Of a stretch of 64,000 nucleotides of DNA, positions 58,015-64,000 are shown piece by piece. Source of the DNA: Circinella umbellata (Eukaryota; Mucoromycota; Mucoromycetes; Mucorales; Lichtheimiaceae); the NCBI GenBank assembly GCA_025093555.1, contig JAIWNF010000057.1:124001-188000 (forward strand), read 5' to 3'. Under the pieces are notes generated by a model. That model was not told the origin of the DNA. It saw only the letters and a list, made by a program, of their open reading frames with translations, and did no database searches. The position numbers and the translations under genes are program-made. Each line of letters starts with the position of its first letter. The stretch's first letter is position 1.

Positions 58015-59927
58015 ATGCAAAGTAAGTATTAATTTGTATAAACAGTTTACTCGGTTTATTTTGTAATAAAAAGAAATTCTAATCATCAACATTTGTATAT
58101 CTTTTTATTCTGCCCCCTACTACTTGAATTCGATTTTTTTTCTTTACTTTGTGTTACCATTATGTTGTAGATCAATCAGATCCACCGCCGCCACCGATGG
58201 CGCACCAAGAAGGTGATTTCGGCCGACAGCAAATCAATACTAATTTACCCCATCGGGATGCCTCGTGGTCTCCTGGCACATTTGAAGATATCAGTGCCGA
58301 GAAATCGCAGCCTATGCCCCCACCGCGCAATTGGTTTTTACGTAACAAGCTAAAAACGTCACTACTAGCTGGTGGTGTTCTTGCCATTCTTATTGCTGCT
58401 ATTGTGGTTCCTCTTTATGCTACCAATCAATCAGAAGAACGTAGTGGCAAATCACAGCAATCTGTTGGCGATTCTTCAACTCCAAAAAGTGGTGGTATTT
58501 CCAGCGTAGGTGGTAGTGATGATGATAATGATGCACCTATTAACGATAATATACAAGCAAATCCGCATGTTCCTCCTCTTAATCAAGCTTTCAAATATGG
58601 TGTCGATCCTATTCGGGGTGTCAATCTAGGTGGTTGGCTTGTCATTGAACCCTTTATTTCACCTTCCTTATTTGATCAATTCTCAGCCGAAGACAATGTA
58701 GTGGATGAGTGGACCCTCTGCGCAAAATTAGGACCCGAAAAGGCCAAAGAACAAATCAAGAAACATTATGACACTTTTATCACCGAAGAAGATTTCGAAA
58801 AAATGCAAAAAATGGGTATCAATCATGTCCGTATACCTATGGGCCATTGGTCTATTAATCCAGTAGAAGGCGAACCTTTTGTTCCAAATTTATCATGGGA
58901 TTATTTAGTAAAAGCTATTAAATGGGCACGAAAATACGGACTTCGTGTTATGGTTGAATTGCATACTGCACCTGGATCACAAAATGGTTGGAATCACTCT
59001 GGAAGGAAAGGACCTGTTCGATGGCTCAATGGTACCGAAGGTGAACAATACGGTGAAATGACATTGGAAACAGTAATCAAGATGACCAAATTCTTTTTTG
59101 ATAAACCTGGATATGAACATGTAATTCCCATTTTTGGTGTATTGAATGAACCTGCTATATATCGCATTGAAAAGGAACGTGTCGAGCAATGGTATCATGA
59201 TAGTCATGATAAAATTCGTAAAATAACGGGTGATGATAATGGTCCATTACTCACTTATCATGATGGTTTCTTGGGTATGCCACCATGGAATGGTTTCTTC
59301 AAGGACGAGAGTTTTAAACGTGTCATTCTTGGTAAGTGAATCTTGACTCTTTTTTTTTTAACATATATCTGCTCAATTAATTCTTTACATTTTACTTATT
59401 TTTTAAACACGTAATCATTTATATTAGAAACCCACACATATCTAATTTTTGATGATGATCTGGTATCTATGCCACGCGAAAAACAGTCTAAATTCCCATG
59501 TGTTGCTTGGCAACGTGATTTGGAGAATTCTATGCGTGATAATGGTCCAACCATGGTTGGTGAATTTTCTGCTGCAACCAATGATTGTGGTAAATACTTA
59601 AATGGTGTTCGTCTAGGTACTCGTTATGAAGGCAATTTAATCGATGGTGATACAAGAATTGATCATCCTGTCTGTCCTGATTGTAGCTGTCAGAGTGTGG
59701 AAGACTGGAAGAATTGGGATGATGATTATAAAAAGTTTTTACTATCTTTTGTGGAAAGACAGATGGATGCCTTTGAAGCAAGCTATGGTTGGTTCTTCTG
59801 GACTTACAAGACAGAGAACCATGCTAATCCACATTGGAATTATTTACTTGGTTGGGAACAAGGCTGGATTCCAAAGGATGCAAATAATAGACAAAGCTCA
59901 TGTAAAGCGGTTACCGCTTTAGATTAG
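58015..59927 (+). CDS. Membrane-anchored exo-beta-1,3-glucanase, GH5
   Basis: Three exons: 58015-58021 (7 nt), 58171-59331 and 59428-59927; 555 residues. The tiny first exon supplies ATGCAAA and joins in phase to give MQNQSDPPPPPMAHQ. If it is wrong, the next in-frame Met is at 58197. It is a type II membrane protein: about 64 cytosolic residues, TM at 65-87 (SLLAGGVLAILIAAIVVPLY), a Ser/Gly/Asp-rich stalk, then the catalytic domain. GH5 marks are GVNLGGWLVIEPFISP (152-167), MGINHVRIPMGHW (217-229), VELHTAPGSQNGWNHSGR (264-281), the acid/base Glu329 in FGVLNEPAI and the nucleophile Glu435 in MVGEFSAATNDC. This is the Exg1/ExgD-type subfamily (GH5_9), which trims beta-1,3-glucan during wall remodelling or morphogenesis. 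Both catalytic residues are present, so it should be active. Confidence 0.93.
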
Positions 59928-60323
59928 ACTGGAGAAAAAAAGTATAGCATGTCCATTCTCTCTTTTTTTTTTACCCGATATGTTTTTTTATATAGAATAA
60001 TAATATAATTTGATATGATAATAATAAATATACAAAAAGTAAAAGAACAAAAAAAAAGGTACTACTATTTTATTTAATGAGGTGGTGTGCGATGGTGTGT
60101 ATATATATTTGTACGCTGGAGAGGAAGGAATAAGAATGAATTGTTATGGAAGTCAATAAGTGAATGTATGATAATATGAAATAATATTTGTTCTTGTATG
60201 TTGTCGTTGTTATTTTTTTTATAATGTGCATAGTACGGGAAAAAATGAAGAGGTGGATAATAATAATAATAAGATAACGATGATAATGGTAGTATATATA
60301 TAGCGGCGGTAAAGGGAATATCT
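59928..60323. other. Convergent intergenic spacer
   Basis: About 400 bases between two converging genes, with TAA/TTA runs and poly-A/T. It should contain both 3' UTRs. No gene is seen. Confidence 0.55.
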
Positions 60324-61568
60324 TTAAAATGATATGCTTCCATTTCGACTCTCTTTAATAGGGGGATGATGATATTCTCCTTCATCAAAATCAATCTCAT
60401 CATCTATTTCTTCTTCTTCAATAAGATAGTTCTCTCTCCATCCACGAATTCCTTCTAGATAATTTTCATGTAAGTTGGCTCTATATTCATCCAATTTTTC
60501 CATATTCTCAATGGCAAGATCACGACTTCTTCGTTGAATTTCACGACCACGCATTGTCATTTTATTAGCATGACGTAAGGCAGCATCCAAAAGATCTCCT
60601 GTTGCTGTCACTAACTTGCCCATGATCACTCGTAAAACGTGGTTGTACCAAAATGAAATGAGTGGTACAGACTGAATAAGACCTATATAAAATCATATTT
60701 TATTAATTGATTATAGAGCCTTTTTCTTATTATTATTTTTATGTTTTTCATGTGAAAGTTACCTTCAAGAGTCCAACTATCTTCCTGTCGATAAATCTTC
60801 AATAATCCACTATCTCGTTCTGTTTCACGGAAATGAAGAGTTGTAATAGCAGGAACTTGTAACTTTACAAATGCTGGAAACATACTTGGTGAAAGGTTTT
60901 GCGTAAGATGAATCACAGCCGTACGTCTATTATAATTAAAAGAAAACAATTGTTAAAGAAATAAAAAATAAAATAGGTTTATTTTGTACTTTTACACGTG
61001 AATAGCACCATGATCTCTTTAAATATAACCTGATTAATCACTTCTCTCCACTACCTACCCGTCAAATACGATATTGTCGATCGTCGGTGCTGTTCGATTT
61101 AAAGCTTGCCATACTGTATAAACACTAAATGTATATATAAGTACGAAAATACTATTATCTATCTATTTTCTTTGATAATAATAATAATAATAATAATAAA
61201 TGACATACTATTGAATGTTATTGATTCCTTCTGTACTCATAATGGGAGAAGACAACATGGCGTCTTCAAAATAATAATATTCAAGTATTCGTTTCCATCG
61301 TATTGTACTGTATGAGAATAAATCCTCTATAATATCTACAAATTATATACATTTATATATGTGTGTTGCGTGTGTGAATGTTGGTGTGTCAACAAATAGA
61401 ATTAATTCCAAAAGAAAAAGAAAAGTTGGGTTCCTTTTTTTTTTCTTGTTGCAGGAAAATAAAATAGAATAAAATAAAAAATAAAAATAAAAACCGGCAA
61501 GTCGATTTACTTTTTATGAGGTCGTTGGATGAGTTTTCAAGCTGAGCAGTTGTTTCAACATCGGTCAT
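60324..61568 (-). CDS. NTF2-like-looking protein with charged C-terminus (257 aa)
   Basis: Five minus-strand exons (61511-61568, 61209-61335, 61059-61124, 60763-60926, 60324-60682) join in phase to 257 residues. The first 150 residues have the rhythm of an NTF2/SnoaL-like cone fold: a helical start (LFSYSTIRWKRILEYYYFED), a 'damage' segment AMLSSPIMSTEGINNIQ, then alternating strands VFDGRTAVIHLTQNLSPSMF and ITTLHFRETERDSGLLKIYR ending QEDSWTLEGLIQSVPLISFW. The second half is a long charged helix (MGKLVTATGDLLDAALRHAN, then MTMRGREIQRRSRDLA) and an acidic tail (EEEEIDDEIDFDEGEYHH). The NTF2-like call is inferred from pattern, not from a signature. The VPLISFWYNHVLRVIMGKL segment is amphipathic to hydrophobic and could touch membranes. 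Function unknown. Confidence 0.7.
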
Positions 61569-64000
61569 GGTTGAAACGGATTCTTATGTATATTTTGTTA
61601 TTGAATGGGAATAAAAAAAAAAAAATAAGAAGTGTGTGAGCGAGAGAAAGAGAAAGAGGAAAGTTGAAGCAAAGAAGGGAGTGTTAACCAAGGTTTAAGG
61701 TTCACGGGTTTCTATATGTGGAGTAAAGCCGTATAGAAAGCACACTGTTCCGGGTCTTGTATTGTTATCATTTCACAAATATTAATATTATTATAAAGCA
61801 CATTTTTATAGAGAGTTTCATATGAACCTTCTCATTATTATATGATGAGTCTTTCTTTCAACAGTCCCCCTCCCCCTCCCCTCTCTCTCTCAATTTAAAC
61901 AATAATATCATTATGTAACTTACTTTATCGGTGAAAACCATTCGTGGTAATACAATTATTCATATGCATACATGTGCAACACTAATTATTACGTACGATC
62001 ATGCTAATAATAAAAGCTTGCATAAGTACTACCAGGATCTGGCCCACTTTTTGCAAGACATCTTAAGTTACTGTATAAACATAAAAAAAACTCTTTTTAC
62101 TTAATGGTAAAGCTATTTTATTGGTATTATTGCAATCTGATTAAACGACTTCAACATTTTTCACAGCACAATACCATTTTGTGATGTTGTCTCAACTTGA
62201 TAGATATTATTGACATTTGAATTGATAATTGAGAAGAATATACATACCCACACTATTATTTCAATAAACTTTTCATTTATACTGTAGGTATTAAAAATTA
62301 TTGAAGGATACCTTCATTGTATATACCCCAAGATGGTAAATCAAATCCTTTGAATTGAATGACTGGTACTTGAATCAATCAATTTTTTTTTTTTACGTCA
62401 GAGAGATATTTCCTACCTATAAAAGATCAACAATCGGACAGACTTGATGACAGAAAAAAAAATCCACGTTCGTATCCACGAGCTATCATAACGAAGAATA
62501 TTCGTAGAAACGAAAATATTAAATAAACAAGTTTTGTTTTTCCTTTTTAGCTGAAAGATCGTAAAATAATATGCTCATTAATTTCTCAAGTGGCTAATTA
62601 GTAACTGACACCAGCAGTAGCAATCGTATATAAAAGATATACTGAGGAGGACCACGGCAAATACTTGTTCGTGTTGCTCCTTAGCACCTGTACATATGTG
62701 AGCATAATTTAAATGGGTAGTAGCGTTTTGTGACATTAAGAGTTAAAATAAGCTAACTATCAACAGCATTCGATGTAAATGTATATTATCATTTATATGT
62801 ACATTTCATCGAACAAACCGTGATTTTTCGGACATGAGTAAATCTTCCAAGATTCACACTGCGGTAGAGCACTATTATGCTATAAAAAAGTGTACATAAA
62901 AAAATGAAATCACCATAACCATAAGAATATTCTATTAGATGTTGCTCTGATGTTAACAAAAGTAATAAAGTATTTATTGCTGTAGATGTGATGTAGTTGC
63001 TTTAGTTCTTTTTTTTCTTTTCGATGGTCCTGATATATCTATAGTTCGTCATGCCAAATGTACTTAATTTCAATTATGTGAATAAGCTTGATTTTACCAG
63101 AGATACGCCCTCAAACTCGTATGCTTCTTAGTACACTTATGGACAAAAAATAATATTTGTGATACCCTTGATCATTTGAGCTTTACACTTTCATTAATGT
63201 TGTTCTATAGTAAGAAAGACACTACATAGACTCCAAGAAACAAGATAGTGCGTAAAATCTTTCATTCGCCCCAGAACTTTGAACAATTCTGTTGTCGAAT
63301 GAAGACTGAGTATAAGATATCCTTTATCGCGCTACGTATAAGGTCTGTAAGAGTGTGATTAGAAACAATCGTAGAAACCTCTGATTTCGCAAGAAATACA
63401 ACTATTTCTTCATTAATTATGTTACTATATAACATTCTACTTATCCTATATATCAAATTGTTTTAGTAGTGTAATAACCAATATAAATTGCTACAAAAAT
63501 ACTTTTAGTTTGAGTTGTATCCTTTTAATTTTTACCTGTTCTGTTATAAAATGATACATATTCACCGTTTTTATTAGGAAGACAAACAAGCTAAACGTAT
63601 TTTAATTTGAATATTTTGTATTGTCCGTAATAATTGTAATAATGTGTATAGAATAAAGCGAAAAAAAAAAATAGAATTCCGCGAGCTACGTATTATAGAT
63701 AATTTAAAGATCCAGAAGAAAGAAAGCTGGGAGAGATATTATGGTATTCAACATTTCAAAAAGCTGAACTAATCAACTGCTATCATAATCACATTAAAGT
63801 TTGTGTGCTACTCCTATTCGTGTGCTACAACTGTTTAACGTTCCACAAAAAGGAAGAACAATAACAGCTTGTATGTGTGGTATGATATGCCAGTTGAATG
63901 ACCTTAGCAATGGTTAATAGCAAGTTGTTTGAAAGATTTAAATCAACGTAATATCTACAAAAAAAGGCTCTTGTTATAATAAACGCAAGTTACACATTTT
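61569..64000. other. Gene-poor right end
   Basis: AT-rich DNA with A/T runs and a C-rich pyrimidine tract (about 61863-61892). No intact gene, RNA gene or repeat is supported. A 64-codon minus-strand frame at 63262-63456 shows no recognisable feature. Confidence 0.5.

Overview
The window looks like nuclear DNA of an early-diverging filamentous fungus, most likely Mucoromycota/Mucorales. This is inferred from the very AT-rich intergenic DNA, many short GT-AG introns, Ser/Thr/Gln/Asn homopolymer-rich proteins, and the mix of families: a tetraspanin, a JMJD4-type hydroxylase, fasciclin and MARVEL proteins, ELL, UBA3 and EFR3. All splice models below were built by eye from in-frame GT-AG junctions and have not been checked against transcripts.

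Left gene-rich block (about 2-25 kb), in order: a small membrane protein (+), a tail-anchored acidic protein (-), a tetraspanin (+), a JMJD4-like 2-oxoglutarate oxygenase (+), an 894-residue Ser/His-rich orphan (+), a stand-alone TFIIS central-domain protein (-), an unrecognised conserved-looking protein (-), a secreted two-domain fasciclin protein with Gln/Gly repeats (+), the Pol II elongation factor ELL (+) and a four-helix MARVEL-like protein (-).

Middle gene-poor block (about 25-43.5 kb): no convincing intact gene. It holds two copies of a roughly 0.8-kb element with TAAACCGG inverted termini, a HET-like gene fragment whose 5' end runs into one copy, a second putative element with GGCTGTAA motifs, and a very large inverted repeat. 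The repeat arms are at 33167-35147 and 36438-38236 with a 1.29-kb spacer. Each arm carries a 12-bp minisatellite with different copy number, a GC-rich island and a perfect hairpin. Degenerate DNA lies at 40.3-41.5 kb.

Right gene-rich block (about 43.5-61.6 kb): a monocarboxylate-type MFS transporter (-), the NEDD8 E1 subunit UBA3 (-), the plasma-membrane PI4-kinase scaffold EFR3 (-), a one-TM Asn-rich orphan (-), a membrane-anchored GH5 exo-beta-1,3-glucanase (+) and an NTF2-like-looking orphan (-). The ends (1-1.9 kb and 61.6-64 kb) are gene-poor.

The genes do not form one pathway. Loose themes are cell surface and wall (tetraspanin, fasciclin, MARVEL, GH5, EFR3) and Pol II elongation (ELL, TFIIS-like). 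The most unusual items are the long near-identical inverted repeat, the TFIIS central domain encoded alone, the fasciclin domains interrupted at equivalent places by repeat tracts, and several micro-exons of 7-18 nt.
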